Positions 7,615 through 16,706 are shown, counted from the stretch's first letter. The stretch: DNA of 60,530 bases from Frankiales bacterium (GCA_025465465.1 JAODND010000056.1:1-60530), one strand, 5' to 3'. Program-made: numbers and translations. Notes: generated by a model from the letters alone, not told the origin.

Positions 7615-9120
7615 ATGCGGACACGTCTGGCACTGGTCGCTCTGGCCCTCGCGACGATGGTCCCGGGGGCCGCCGCGGACCCCCTGCCGACGGCCGGCGT
7701 CGACGCCCGGTGCTTCGCCCCGGCCACCCGGATCGACCCCCAGGTCGTCAACGGCGTCGTGACGAACCCGGCCTGGATCGCCCGCGACGCCCTCAACCAG
7801 TACTGCGCCACGCTGCGCCTCCGCGACCAGGCGGCCAGCCCGGCTTACGGCACCGCCAACGTCACCGAGGGCGCGGCGCTCTACGCCGCGCAGGCGCAGG
7901 AGCAGGCCGCCGACGGGCCGGGGCACGTGCACGGCGGCGTGACGACGCTGGTCCCCGGCTCGCAGGCCGCCGACCCCTTCCGCACGACGGAGGCGTGGTC
8001 GAAGGCCACCGGCGGCACCGTCACCCGCGTGACCTTCACGAGCACCGACGGGGCCCAGCTCCACGGCCACCTCTGGATGCCGCCCAAGGCCGCGAAGAAG
8101 CCGGCCGCCGGCTACCCGGGCATCGTCATCACCGACGGCTCGGTGCAGGCCTACGAGCAGCTCTACTACTGGGCCGCGCAGGGCCTCGCGCAGTACGGCT
8201 ACGAGGTCCTCACCTATGACGTGCAGGGCCAGGGCGACTCCGACCTGCTGCCGGCGCACTGCACACCGGCCAGCTGCACCGGCGTGCCGTACCAGCAGAA
8301 CGAGAACTTCTACCAGGGCGCGGAGGACTCGCTGTCCTGGTTCGACTCGGCGCACAACCCCGGCTACCGGACACTCGACAGGAGCCGGCTGGCGATCGCC
8401 GGCCACTCGCTCGGCGCCGCCGCGGTCAGCTGGGTGGGCCAGTGCGACAGCCGCGTCAAGGCGATCGTGGCCTGGGACGACCTGTCGCCGGTCACGATGG
8501 CCGACTGCCCCAAGAACGTCAGTGTTCCCAAGGCTTTCCGTGCCACGAAGCTGCACACCCCGGCGCTCGCCACGACCAACGACTACGAGTTCAACGTGCA
8601 GCCGGCCACCGCCGTCCCCGACCCGCACGGCGACGCGAACGCAGGCGGCCTCAACGGAGACGCGGGCTACCTCAGCCTGGCGAAGGCGGGCATCGACTCC
8701 GAGCTGGTGTCCTTCCGCAACGGCACGCACCTGACCTACTCCTACATCCCGCTGGTACTGCCCTCCAACCAGCTCTCCGAGCGGTTCGCCTTCTCCTGGA
8801 CGCTGGCGTGGTTCGACCGCTATGTGCGGGGAGGCGCCGATCCCTACACGCCCATGGCCGCCTTCGACCGGCTCACCAACCTGGGCCGGTACGACGGGAG
8901 CGCAGATGCCAACCGGCTGGGAACCGTCTCGATCGGGGCGGGCACGTGGGACCCGGTGAAGGGCAACGTGCCGTACCTGATCAGGGGCATCCCGGTGACG
9001 GGGTCGTTGTCCTTCTACTACTACTCGGGGTATCGGCTCACCGACCCCCGCACCGGTGTGGTGCGCACCTGCACCGACCTGCTGGCGCACTGCCCCAGGG
9101 TCGCCCCGGCCACGCCGTAG
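7615..9120 (+). CDS. Secreted alpha/beta hydrolase
   Basis: The 501-residue protein begins with a signal peptide (about 21 residues, ending near GAAA). After an N-terminal extension of about 130 residues comes an alpha/beta-hydrolase core with GHSLG around Ser265, preceded by the strand YEVLTYDVQGQGDSD. The GTHLTYSY segment is a candidate for the catalytic His. Several Cys pairs suit an exported enzyme. The ATG at 7615 follows AGGTG. Ester or peptide substrate cannot be inferred. It is divergent from the XRE-hbhA operon and may share its operator region. Confidence 0.8.
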   Translation: MRTRLALVALALATMVPGAAADPLPTAGVDARCFAPATRIDPQVVNGVVTNPAWIARDALNQYCATLRLRDQAASPAYGTANVTEGAALYAAQAQEQAADGPGHVHGGVTTLVPGSQAADPFRTTEAWSKATGGTVTRVTFTSTDGAQLHGHLWMPPKAAKKPAAGYPGIVITDGSVQAYEQLYYWAAQGLAQYGYEVLTYDVQGQGDSDLLPAHCTPASCTGVPYQQNENFYQGAEDSLSWFDSAHNPGYRTLDRSRLAIAGHSLGAAAVSWVGQCDSRVKAIVAWDDLSPVTMADCPKNVSVPKAFRATKLHTPALATTNDYEFNVQPATAVPDPHGDANAGGLNGDAGYLSLAKAGIDSELVSFRNGTHLTYSYIPLVLPSNQLSERFAFSWTLAWFDRYVRGGADPYTPMAAFDRLTNLGRYDGSADANRLGTVSIGAGTWDPVKGNVPYLIRGIPVTGSLSFYYYSGYRLTDPRTGVVRTCTDLLAHCPRVAPATP

Positions 9121-9202
9121 CTGTACCTAGCGGCCAGGACACCGTTGCGTGCGGCGGGTGTCGCCTCGGACAGCCCGGGCAGGGCTCAGAGCGAGGAGGC
9201 CG

Positions 9203-9556
9203 ATGACGCAGCTGATGACCGCGAGTGACGTGGGCGCAGCACGCGCACGCGTCCGCGCGGTCTGCGCCCAGCACGACATCGGCAACGAGCGCTGCGATGC
9301 GGCGCAGCTCGCGGTGACCGAGTTGCTGGGCAACGCGCTGCGGCACGGCCAGCCGCCCATCGACTACGACGTGGTCTGCGACCACGGCTGCCTGGTCATG
9401 AGCGTCGCCGACGGCAGCCCGTCGCCGCCGCACCCGCGCGCCGTACAGGCGGCCACCGCGGAGTCGGGCCGGGGCATGGTGCTGCTCGAGGCGGTTGCGC
9501 AGCAGTGGTGGTCCGAGCCGACGCCGGGCGGCAAGCGGGTCTGGGCCCTCGTCTGA
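9203..9556 (+). CDS. RsbW-like ATP-binding anti-sigma/serine kinase
   Basis: The 117-residue protein is a stand-alone HATPase_c_2 domain with an N-box (AVTELLGNALRHG), a D-G segment (VADGSPS) and a G-box (SGRGMVLLEAV). Such proteins phosphorylate anti-sigma-factor antagonists or hold sigma factors. The ATG at 9203 follows AGGAGG at ideal spacing; an in-frame GTG 54 bases upstream lacks such a site. It converges on the HATPase-GAF-PP2C gene with one base between stops, suggesting functional pairing in a partner-switching circuit. Confidence 0.85.
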   Translation: MTQLMTASDVGAARARVRAVCAQHDIGNERCDAAQLAVTELLGNALRHGQPPIDYDVVCDHGCLVMSVADGSPSPPHPRAVQAATAESGRGMVLLEAVAQQWWSEPTPGGKRVWALV

Positions 9557-9557
9557 T

Positions 9558-12500
9558 TCAGCCGCCGGGCAGCTCGACGGCGAGCAGCGCCAGGTCGTCG
9601 CCCAGCCCGGAGCCGGTCCAGTCCTCGACCGCCCGCAGCACCCCGTCGAGGCCGGTCGGCAGGTCCTGCTCGTTCTGCAGCGGCGCCACGAGCTTGTCGA
9701 TGTCGGCGAACGTCCCCGCGGCGTCCCGGGCCTCGATGAGGCCGTCGGTGTAGAGCAGGAGCCGCTCGCCGGGTCGCATCCGACCCGTCACCAGGGAGGG
9801 TTCCGACCCGAGCCCGAGCGGCAGTGCGTGGGGGGCGAGCACCGCGGTGCTGCCGGTCGCCGACACGAGCAGCGCCGGCGGGTGCCCGCAGGACACCACG
9901 GAGAACGCGCCGTCGTCGGTGATCTCCGCCACGAGAGCCGTCACGAAGTCCTCGAGGCCCAGGTGTCCGGCCAGCCGGCGGTCGAGCTGCACGGCCACGT
10001 CGACGAGGTCGTCGAGGTCCTCGGCAGCGGCCCGGAACTCGCCCAGCACGATGGTGGCGTTGCGGACGGCCTCGAGGCCCTTGCCCCGCACGTCACCGAT
10101 GAGCAGCCGCACCGCTCCCGGCCGCCGCACGACCTCATACAGATCGCCGCCGACGAGCGCCTCGGCCGTGGCAGAGACATAGCGGGCCGCGATCCGCAGC
10201 GAGCCGATCCGCTCCGGCGGCGAGGGCAGGATCGCGCGCTGCGCCGCGTCGGCCACCCGGGCGACGGCCTCGAGCCGGCCCTCCTGGGCGGCGAACGCCG
10301 TCACCGTCTCCACCGCGAGGGCCGCCCGACGGGCGAGGTCCTCCGCGAACTGGACGTCGTCCTCGCCGAAGCGGCGCGAGCTGTCGGCCATGATCATCGT
10401 GATGGCCCCGAGCGGGCCGGCTCGACCGGTCAGCGGCACGACGAGCGCCGACGTCATGCCCAGCTCGTGAATGAGCCGCAGGTGGTCGGCATCGCGCGCC
10501 CCGTCCCTGAGGAGCTCCTCCGGCAGCTCGGGGTAGACCTCGCTCTGACCGGTCCGCACGACGTTCGGCGCGCCCGTCCGCGCCTGCGGGTCGGGGGGGT
10601 ATCGCTCCTGCAGCTCGGTGGCCCAGGCGAGCTTCTCGGGGTCGGCGTGGGCGAGTGCGACCGTGGCGAGCTCACCGTCCTGGACGAGGCTCACCGAGCA
10701 CCAGTCGGCCACCCGCGGCACGACGAGCTGCGCCACGGTCGTCAGCGTCTCGGTCACGTCGAGGCTGCCGGACAGGACGACGGAGGCGTGCGCCAGGAAC
10801 TGCAGCCGATCGGCCGCCTGCGCCGCGCGGGCCGTCGCGCCCACCCGCTCAAGGGCCTGCGCCGTCGCGTCAGCGAGACTGGCGACGAAGCTGAGCTGCC
10901 GCAGGGCCTCCTGCTCCGGGGTGAACGTCACCGACAGCACCCCGAGCCGGTGCTCGTCGACGATGAGGGGTACGACGAGCAGCGACCGCTCCTCGACGTA
11001 GAGCCCTGCAAGGCGGGGGTAGCGGTCGACGATCTCGTGGAGATCGCGGAGGACGACGGGGCGTCCGCTCGCCAGCGCGTCCGAGGCCGGCAGCCCGGGG
11101 TCGAAGGGGTCGACGGCCGCGAAGGCACTCGACATGGCACGGTCGGAGCTGGAGGCCGCCCGGCCGCGCAGCATCCCGTCGTCCTCGACGAGGTGCAGCC
11201 GGGCCGCCAGTGCTCCGAGCTGCTCGGTCGCGCTGGTCACCGCCAGCGTCGAGATCTCCTCCACCTCGCTGGCTGTGGTCAGCCGGCTCACGACGCTCAT
11301 CAGGCCGTCGAGCCGCTGCGCCAGCAGCTCGGCGTCGTGCCGGGCGCGCTGCTCTGCGAGAAAGAGCTCGCTGCGCTGCAGGGCGAGTGCGGCCTGGTCG
11401 GCGAGCGCCAGCACATAGCGCCGCTCGCTGGCGTCGAACAACCGGGGGGTGTCAAAGCTGAAGCGCAGCACGCCGAGCCGCCGCCCCGCCACCAGCGGGA
11501 CCAGGCAGGTCGAGACGGTGCGTGGCTCGAGGTCGGCCAGCACCGGGAACTGGCTGTCGCGCTGCTCTGCCGACTCCAGCCACAGCGGCTCCCCCGTGCG
11601 CAGCACCAGCGGACCCGGCAGGTCCTCGTCGGCGAGCCGCGCGGCCTCGAGCCGGGCGAGGTAGTCCTGCGGGAAACCGACGGCCGACAGCACCTGCATC
11701 CGGCCGTCGGTGTAGGACAGCAGCCCACCAGCGTGCGCGCCGAGCACCTCGACGCCGGACAGCACGACGGCCGCCGCGACCTCCTCGGCCGTGGTCAGCC
11801 CGGCAAGCGCGGAGGCCACCTCGTACAGACCCGTCGAGCGGCGGACCGAGGCGCGCAGCGAGGACAGCTCGGTGACCTCGACGGCCAACCGGGCCGGGAA
11901 CGACTGCACCGGCGGCGGGACCGAGCCGACGACCCGGGCGCGGAGCTGGTCGACGAGCGCCTGCACGTACCAATGCCGGAAGACGCGGTGCACCGGCGGG
12001 CTGGCCAGCGTCAGGAGCCGGGCGGCGCCGGCATAGCGGTCGAGCTCGTCGAGGGCCGCGAGGTAGGCCTCGCCGGCATCGGCAGCGGACGGCGGCAGTG
12101 TCAGGACCAGCTCGGTCTCGGCGTCGCCGCGGGTGTAGGCCTCCAGGGCCTGCTCCTTGATCGCGAGCCGCGCCTCCGCGAACCCCTGCACGACAGCGGG
12201 CACCAGCGTCGCGAGATGCGCCGGCAGGTCCTCGGCGACGGACAGCGCAAACTCTCGTACCAGGTTGTCGACGTGCGCCTTCGCTTCGAGCAGGAGGTCG
12301 GTCGGGACGGACCCGAGCCGCACCGAGTGTCGCCGCTCCTGTTCGTCCTCATCGGGCCACGCCGCCAGCATCGCTTCGACGTCGATGTCGGGCTCGGTGC
12401 GGGACAGGTCGGCGTCGTCGAGCGGCACCTCGGCCCAGACGACCTTGTGTCCGGGACGACCGCTCTCGACCCCCCAGGACCGCGACAGCGCCGCGACGAG

Positions 12501-12794
12501 GGCGAGGCCACGACCGGTCATGGCCTCGGCGCTCTGCCGCACCGCGACCGGCATGCCGTGGCCGGCGTCCTCCACCTCGATGCGCACGGCGCCGGCCACC
12601 TCGGCGAGCCGGAGGCCGATGGCGCCGGCCGGAGCGTGCAGCACGGCGTTGGTGACGAGCTCGGTGACGACCAGCTCGACGTCCTGTCGGACCTCCGACG
12701 GCGGCAGCGCCTCTCGCACGTACCGCCGCGCCGCGGGCACCGAGTCGGTCATCCGGGTCAGCTCGATGCCGCCCCCGGAGTCAGTGCGCACCAC
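9558..12794 (-). CDS. Multidomain HATPase-GAF-PP2C (SpoIIE-type) signalling phosphatase
   Basis: This roughly 1078-residue protein combines four parts. Residues about 10-150 form an RsbW-type HATPase (VTELVTNAVLHA, GRGLALVAAL). Residues about 150-310 form an uncharacterised helical domain ending in FRHWYVQALVDQLR. Three GAF-like domains cover about 320-850. The C-terminus is a SpoIIE/PP2C phosphatase with GGDLYE, LLIGDVRGKG, SCGHPP and LGDDLAL. A kinase-type and a phosphatase-type partner-switching domain in one chain suggest it can both close and open a sigma-factor switch. The start is a GTG at 12794 or 12791 after AGGGGGAG. The middle domain recurs as a separate protein at 41194-41709. Confidence 0.88.
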   Translation of the reverse strand: MVRTDSGGGIELTRMTDSVPAARRYVREALPPSEVRQDVELVVTELVTNAVLHAPAGAIGLRLAEVAGAVRIEVEDAGHGMPVAVRQSAEAMTGRGLALVAALSRSWGVESGRPGHKVVWAEVPLDDADLSRTEPDIDVEAMLAAWPDEDEQERRHSVRLGSVPTDLLLEAKAHVDNLVREFALSVAEDLPAHLATLVPAVVQGFAEARLAIKEQALEAYTRGDAETELVLTLPPSAADAGEAYLAALDELDRYAGAARLLTLASPPVHRVFRHWYVQALVDQLRARVVGSVPPPVQSFPARLAVEVTELSSLRASVRRSTGLYEVASALAGLTTAEEVAAAVVLSGVEVLGAHAGGLLSYTDGRMQVLSAVGFPQDYLARLEAARLADEDLPGPLVLRTGEPLWLESAEQRDSQFPVLADLEPRTVSTCLVPLVAGRRLGVLRFSFDTPRLFDASERRYVLALADQAALALQRSELFLAEQRARHDAELLAQRLDGLMSVVSRLTTASEVEEISTLAVTSATEQLGALAARLHLVEDDGMLRGRAASSSDRAMSSAFAAVDPFDPGLPASDALASGRPVVLRDLHEIVDRYPRLAGLYVEERSLLVVPLIVDEHRLGVLSVTFTPEQEALRQLSFVASLADATAQALERVGATARAAQAADRLQFLAHASVVLSGSLDVTETLTTVAQLVVPRVADWCSVSLVQDGELATVALAHADPEKLAWATELQERYPPDPQARTGAPNVVRTGQSEVYPELPEELLRDGARDADHLRLIHELGMTSALVVPLTGRAGPLGAITMIMADSSRRFGEDDVQFAEDLARRAALAVETVTAFAAQEGRLEAVARVADAAQRAILPSPPERIGSLRIAARYVSATAEALVGGDLYEVVRRPGAVRLLIGDVRGKGLEAVRNATIVLGEFRAAAEDLDDLVDVAVQLDRRLAGHLGLEDFVTALVAEITDDGAFSVVSCGHPPALLVSATGSTAVLAPHALPLGLGSEPSLVTGRMRPGERLLLYTDGLIEARDAAGTFADIDKLVAPLQNEQDLPTGLDGVLRAVEDWTGSGLGDDLALLAVELPGG

Positions 12795-12871
12795 TCGACT
12801 CCCCCTCAGGTTCACCAAAGCGTCCTGCCCATCGCCAGGATGCTCAATCCACCCGTTCGGACGAGCAGCCT

Positions 12872-12883
12872 GGTCCTAGGACC
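12872..12883. promoter_or_regulatory. Perfect 12-bp palindrome in a divergent promoter
   Basis: GGTCCTAGGACC lies in the 132-bp spacer between the HATPase-GAF-PP2C gene and the histidine kinase gene. It is symmetric and placed where it could control either side. The binding protein is unknown. Confidence 0.4.
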
Positions 12884-12926
12884 GGCGCCCGATGGCGCTC
12901 CGCTCCTCGCGCGGGAGACTGAGGGG

Positions 12927-14192
12927 GTGACGACCAGTGCCGGCCTACGGCCCATCCGTGTCGGTCGGGCGGTCACGACCTTCCTCGTCACCGGTCTCGT
13001 CGTCCTGACGCTCCTGGCGCTGGTGCTCGCGGTGTCGCAGCGCCAGCAGGCCACCGCAGAGGCCATCAGGGACGCGCGAACGCTCACCAACCTCGAGGCC
13101 ACCGACGTGATCGGACCGCTCCTGACGGACGAGGCCCTCGACGCGGGGGCGGCCCGCGAGCGTCTCGATGCGGTGGTGCGCGACCGCGTCCTCGGCTCGC
13201 ACATCGTGCGCGTGAAGGTCTGGGACAGCACGGGCACCATCCGGTACTCCGACGACCACGCGCTCATCGGGGTCCACTTCGGGATCCCGGAGGACGAGCT
13301 CGAGGCGCTGCGGACCGGGCGGACCAAGGCCGAGGTCAGCGATCTCAACGCGGCGGAGAACCGGGATGAGGCGCGCTTCGGCAAGCTGCTGCAGGTCTAC
13401 CAAGGCGTGCGGACGCCGACCGGCACGCGGCTGCTGTTCGAGACCTACCAGCCCTATTCGGTCATCACGGTCGCCAGTCGGCGGCTCTGGATGTCGAGCC
13501 TGCCGGTGCTGCTGGGTGGGCTCGTGCTGCTGTACCTGGTGCAGGCACCGCTCGCCTATCGAATGGCGTCGCGGCTGCGTACCGCCCAGGACGAGCGCGA
13601 GTCGCTGCTGCTCGCGACCCTGGCCGCGTCCGATCGGGAGCGGGCGACCATCGCCGCCGACCTGCACGACGGGATCGTCCAGGGCCTGGCCGGCGCGTCG
13701 TACACGCTCGATGCCACCCCCACCCCGGCCGTCGCGCGCACGACCGCCGCCGACCTGCGGCGGTGGGTGCGCGAGCTGCGCAGCCTGGTCGTGACCATCA
13801 CGCCGCCGGCGCTGCACGCGCAGGGACTCGCGACCTCGCTGGCCGACCTCGGCGCGACGCTCGAGCTGCGCGGCGTCGACGTCACTGTCGAGGTCGATGA
13901 GGTGCACCTGCCGGAGGCGGTCGAGTCGCTGGTCTACCGGACGGCGCAGGAGGCGGTGCGCAACGTGGTGCGGCACGCCTCCGCCTCGCACGTGTCGCTG
14001 TCTCTCACGGGCTCGCCACTCGTGCTGACCGTCACCGACGACGGTGTCGGGATCGAGGCCGGCGACTCGCCGCGCCGCCGCGGCTCGGTCGGGCTCGAGC
14101 TGCTGACGGCCCTGGCGGAGGCGCAGGGTGGGACGCTGACGGTGACGGGCGCCCCAGGGGCGGGTACGACGCTCAGGCTGGAGGTGCCGTGA
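12927..14192 (+). CDS. Membrane sensor histidine kinase (HisKA_3/NarL-type)
   Basis: The 421-residue kinase has TM1 (about 17-37), an extracytoplasmic sensor segment (about 40-187), TM2 (about 188-208), a HisKA_3 dimerisation domain with phospho-accepting His247 in ATIAADLHDGIVQ, and a HATPase (AQEAVRNVVRHA, DDGVGI). Such kinases pair with NarL-type regulators. The GTG at 12927 follows GAGGGG. It overlaps the next gene as GTGA, so kinase and regulator are coupled. The extracytoplasmic signal is unknown. Confidence 0.9.
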   Translation: MTTSAGLRPIRVGRAVTTFLVTGLVVLTLLALVLAVSQRQQATAEAIRDARTLTNLEATDVIGPLLTDEALDAGAARERLDAVVRDRVLGSHIVRVKVWDSTGTIRYSDDHALIGVHFGIPEDELEALRTGRTKAEVSDLNAAENRDEARFGKLLQVYQGVRTPTGTRLLFETYQPYSVITVASRRLWMSSLPVLLGGLVLLYLVQAPLAYRMASRLRTAQDERESLLLATLAASDRERATIAADLHDGIVQGLAGASYTLDATPTPAVARTTAADLRRWVRELRSLVVTITPPALHAQGLATSLADLGATLELRGVDVTVEVDEVHLPEAVESLVYRTAQEAVRNVVRHASASHVSLSLTGSPLVLTVTDDGVGIEAGDSPRRRGSVGLELLTALAEAQGGTLTVTGAPGAGTTLRLEVP

Positions 14193-14809
14193 TCCGCGTG
14201 CTCATCGTCGACGACCACGCGGTGGTGCGTCGCGGGCTGACCAACCTGCTGGACGCCGCCGAGGGGATCACGGTCGTCGGTGCGGTGGAGGACGGGTCGC
14301 TCGCGGCGGCGGCGGTCCTGTCGCTCGAGCCGGACATCGTGCTGATGGACCTGTCGATGCCGACGGTCGACGGGATCGCGGGGACCCGTGCGGTGCTGGA
14401 GGCGCGGCCGGCCACGAAGGTCATCGTGCTGACGTCGTTCAGCGAGGGCGCGCGCATCCTGGCCGCGCTGGAGGCGGGGGCGGTCGGCTACCTGCTCAAG
14501 GACGCCGAGCCCGAGGACATCGTGCGCGCCGTGCACGACTCGGCCGCCGGTGGCGTGCCGATCTCGCCGCAGGCCGCCAGGGCGCTGCTGCCGGGCAACC
14601 GGCCGGCGGCCCGCTCCGACGCGCTGACGGCCCGCGAGCGCCAGGTGCTCGCGCTCGTGGCCGCCGGGCTGCCGAACAAGAGCATCGCCCGCCGGCTCGA
14701 GATCAGCGAGAAGACGGTGAAGGCGCACCTCACCCGCGTGTTCACGGTCCTGGGCGTCCAGGACCGCACCTCCGCCGCCCTCTGGGCCCAACGCCACGGC
14801 CTCGTCTGA
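14189..14809 (+). CDS. NarL/FixJ-family response regulator
   Basis: The 206-residue regulator has a receiver domain with the acidic pocket VDDH, phospho-acceptor Asp54 (IVLMDLSMP), Thr/Ser in VLTSFSE and Lys in YLLKDAEPE. A LuxR-type HTH follows (LTARERQVLALVAAGLPNK, SEKTVKAHL). The GTG start overlaps the kinase stop. The target genes are not evident; the adjacent cupredoxin gene is convergent, so it is not a downstream operon member. Confidence 0.92.
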   Translation: MIRVLIVDDHAVVRRGLTNLLDAAEGITVVGAVEDGSLAAAAVLSLEPDIVLMDLSMPTVDGIAGTRAVLEARPATKVIVLTSFSEGARILAALEAGAVGYLLKDAEPEDIVRAVHDSAAGGVPISPQAARALLPGNRPAARSDALTARERQVLALVAAGLPNKSIARRLEISEKTVKAHLTRVFTVLGVQDRTSAALWAQRHGLV

Positions 14810-14817
14810 CCAAACCC

Positions 14818-14830
14818 CCGCCGTGGGCGG
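14818..14830. terminator. Hairpin between response regulator and cupredoxin genes
   Basis: CCGCC and GGCGG form a 5-bp stem around GTG in the 21-bp gap between the convergent genes. It abuts the TAA of the cupredoxin gene on the other strand. A bidirectional terminator is plausible but the stem is short. Confidence 0.4.
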
Positions 14831-15202
14831 TTAGGTGACGGTGAGGGAGCCGTGCATAGAGGCGTGGAAGTTGCAGTGGAAGGCATAGGTGCCGGGCTTG
14901 GTCGGGGCCGTGAAGGTCTTGGGGGTGCCGCTCTTGACGTCGCCCGCGTCGAACTGGCCGCTGACGTCCGAGGTCACCGTGTGGTCGGTGTCGTCGAGGT
15001 TCCGGACCGTGATCGTGGTGCCCGGGGCCACCTGCTGCGAGGTGTAGCGGAACGCCTTGATGGTGATCGTCGGCCCGCTGTCGGCGGTCGCGGACGACGT
15101 GGCTGCGGTGGTCGGTTGGTTGACCGCCGTGGTCCCGCTGCTCCCCGAGCAGGCGGTCAGGAGCATCAGCAGTCCGACGGCGGCGACGCGACGTGTGGTC
15201 AT
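14831..15202 (-). CDS. Cupredoxin-domain lipoprotein
   Basis: The 123-residue protein has a lipoprotein signal (LMLLTAC, with Cys18 as the lipidated residue), a Thr/Ala-rich linker and a plastocyanin/azurin-like domain. Type 1 copper ligands are visible: His in DDTDHTVTS, then Cys, His and Met in FHCNFHASMHG. It probably carries electrons or copper at the outer face of the membrane. The ATG at 15202 is the obvious start. Confidence 0.88.
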   Translation of the reverse strand: MTTRRVAAVGLLMLLTACSGSSGTTAVNQPTTAATSSATADSGPTITIKAFRYTSQQVAPGTTITVRNLDDTDHTVTSDVSGQFDAGDVKSGTPKTFTAPTKPGTYAFHCNFHASMHGSLTVT

Positions 15203-15248
15203 GGTCCTGACTCTTCCCCTCGAAGCGGACGGGCGCGAGTGGCCGGTC

Positions 15249-15560
15249 CTAGGACTCCGCGTCGGGCTCCGGCAGCGGCGGCGTCTCCCGCAGCAGCACC
15301 TCGGCGTCGTAGTGGAGCTGCTGGCTGACCTCCAGCGGCGGGTCTTCGTCGGTCCAGAGCAGCAGCGCGAGGTTCATGCGCGCCTCGACGAGCTTGTCGG
15401 AGTGGTCGTGGAACGCCACGTCATAGCGCCGGAACGCCTCATCGAGCCGTTCGTCCGAGGTGGGGTGCTGCGCGAGGGAATCTGCGGGCCTGCGGGGCTG
15501 AGGCGTGCTCATGGGCGTGCTCATGGTGTCGAGGGCATACCCGCTGGCCCCGCCGGTCAT
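15249..15560 (-). CDS. Small hypothetical acidic protein
   Basis: I do not recognise this 103-residue protein. A helical core (DEAFRRYDVAFHDHSDKLVEA, shown here in part) precedes a proline/acid-rich tail. The ATG at 15560 overlaps the stop of the upstream Cys-rich gene (ATGA), which favours this start over the ATGs at 15524 and 15512. It is probably co-translated with that gene. Confidence 0.5.
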   Translation of the reverse strand: MTGGASGYALDTMSTPMSTPQPRRPADSLAQHPTSDERLDEAFRRYDVAFHDHSDKLVEARMNLALLLWTDEDPPLEVSQQLHYDAEVLLRETPPLPEPDAES

Positions 15561-15871
15561 GCCGGTCGCTCGACGTGCGGCTCGTTCGCGGTCTCCGCAG
15601 GCCGCCACGCGACCCGGGCCGGCGGTGTGACGCCGGGGCGATCAGCAGGCAGACCGACGGTGTGGGTCGGTCGGAGGTACGGATCGGGCGGGTACGGCAC
15701 GGGGTCGGGGAGCACGACCGCCGAGACCTGTCGTCCGATCCGGAGCGTGACGACGAGCTGGCCGTGAAACCGGGCGCACGAGCAGCCGCTGCAGTCGGTG
15801 CCGCGCCGGTAGTGCTGGTGGGCTTCGCGGCCGTGGCCGCAACGACAGGGACGACGCAGGGTCAGTGCCAT
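15557..15871 (-). CDS. Small Cys/His-rich (zinc-knuckle-like) protein
   Basis: The 104-residue protein opens with CRCGHGREAHQHY followed by DCSGCSCARF, a compact Cys/His cluster likely to bind zinc. A proline-rich, beta-prone tail follows. Such CxCGH...CxxCxC proteins recur as small hypothetical genes in actinobacteria and their function is unknown to me. The ATG at 15871 begins right at the motif. Its stop overlaps the start of the following small gene. Confidence 0.6.
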   Translation of the reverse strand: MALTLRRPCRCGHGREAHQHYRRGTDCSGCSCARFHGQLVVTLRIGRQVSAVVLPDPVPYPPDPYLRPTHTVGLPADRPGVTPPARVAWRPAETANEPHVERPA

Positions 15872-15929
15872 GTCCGGAAGTTCGACAGGATGTCCGATTT
15901 TCTTGACCGGATTCACCCGTTTGGCCCTG

Positions 15930-16664
15930 CTAGGACGCCGCCGTGCCTGCTGCACCCAGCTGCAGGTGCTGCTCGACCACCTCGCGGATGGTCCGCTCCA
16001 TCGCGAACGCGAGATGCGCGTCGACCGCGAGCTGCGCCAGGGGCTTCAGGCGGTTGATGAGCTCGCCGACCTCGGCGAGCGACGTGTCGTAGGACTCGGT
16101 CAGAGGGAGGACGGCATGGTCGGCCACCGCTTGTACGAGACGCTTCGCCGAGCGGTCCATGTCCTCCGCGAGCTGCGCCGACAGGCCGAGCACGACCGAG
16201 AGCGGGATGCCGGCCTTCACGAGCTCCGACCCGGCGTGCAGCAGCCGGGGCGACGGGACCCGGAAGCGGTTGCCGTCGGGCACCACGAGGTGCTGCGCCA
16301 GGGCGGTGGCGGTGTTCGCGTCGTCGAGCTCGTCGCCGAACAGCTCCTCGAGCTGCTCCCACGTGACGTAGTCGTCCACCTCGTCCGACCACGGGGTGGT
16401 GAGGACCTCCTCGAGGCCGAGCAGGTCGGTGAGGTTGCGGCCGCGCTGCCAGGCCTGCAGGAACTCGCCGATGTGGGCAAACGTGTAGCCCTTCTCCAGC
16501 AGCGAGCCGATCAGGCGGAGCCGGGCGAGGTGGGCGTCGCTGTAGACACCCGTGCGGCCTTCCCGGCGGGGCGGCGGCAGCAGGCCGCGGTCCTGGTAGA
16601 CGCGGACGTTGCGCACCGTCGTCCCTGCCGCTCGCGCCAGGTCGTCGATGCGGTACTCCGCCAC
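15930..16664 (-). CDS. MerR-family transcriptional regulator
   Basis: The 244-residue protein has an N-terminal winged HTH (YRIDDLARAAGTTVRNVRVYQ, trimmed) and the MerR wing (GLLPPPRREGRTGVYSD). A long C-terminal effector domain of about 170 residues lacks the conserved metal cysteines, so a small organic ligand is more likely. The GTG at 16664 follows AGAGGAGG at good spacing, better than the ATG at 16682. It is divergent from the membrane protein-monooxygenase operon, whose promoter has MerR-type architecture. Confidence 0.85.
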   Translation of the reverse strand: MAEYRIDDLARAAGTTVRNVRVYQDRGLLPPPRREGRTGVYSDAHLARLRLIGSLLEKGYTFAHIGEFLQAWQRGRNLTDLLGLEEVLTTPWSDEVDDYVTWEQLEELFGDELDDANTATALAQHLVVPDGNRFRVPSPRLLHAGSELVKAGIPLSVVLGLSAQLAEDMDRSAKRLVQAVADHAVLPLTESYDTSLAEVGELINRLKPLAQLAVDAHLAFAMERTIREVVEQHLQLGAAGTAAS

Positions 16665-16675
16665 GCCACCTCCTC

Positions 16676-16706
16676 TTGACATGCGTCAGCGTACCGCGGG
16701 TACTGT
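16676..16706 (+). promoter_or_regulatory. MerR-type promoter with 19-bp spacer
   Basis: TTGACA (16676-16681) and TACTGT (16701-16706) are separated by exactly 19 bp, the long spacing typical of MerR-activated promoters. The dyad GTACCGCGGGTAC (16691-16703) covers the end of the spacer and part of the -10. It would drive the operon starting at 16757. Control by the divergent MerR protein is inferred. Confidence 0.72.

Noticed and set aside
9495..14192. Very long open frame continuing antisense through the phosphatase gene into the histidine kinase frame
   Set aside because: The part before 12927 is low-complexity Arg/Gly/His/Gln sequence opposite a well-supported gene; only the kinase part from GTG 12927 shows domains.
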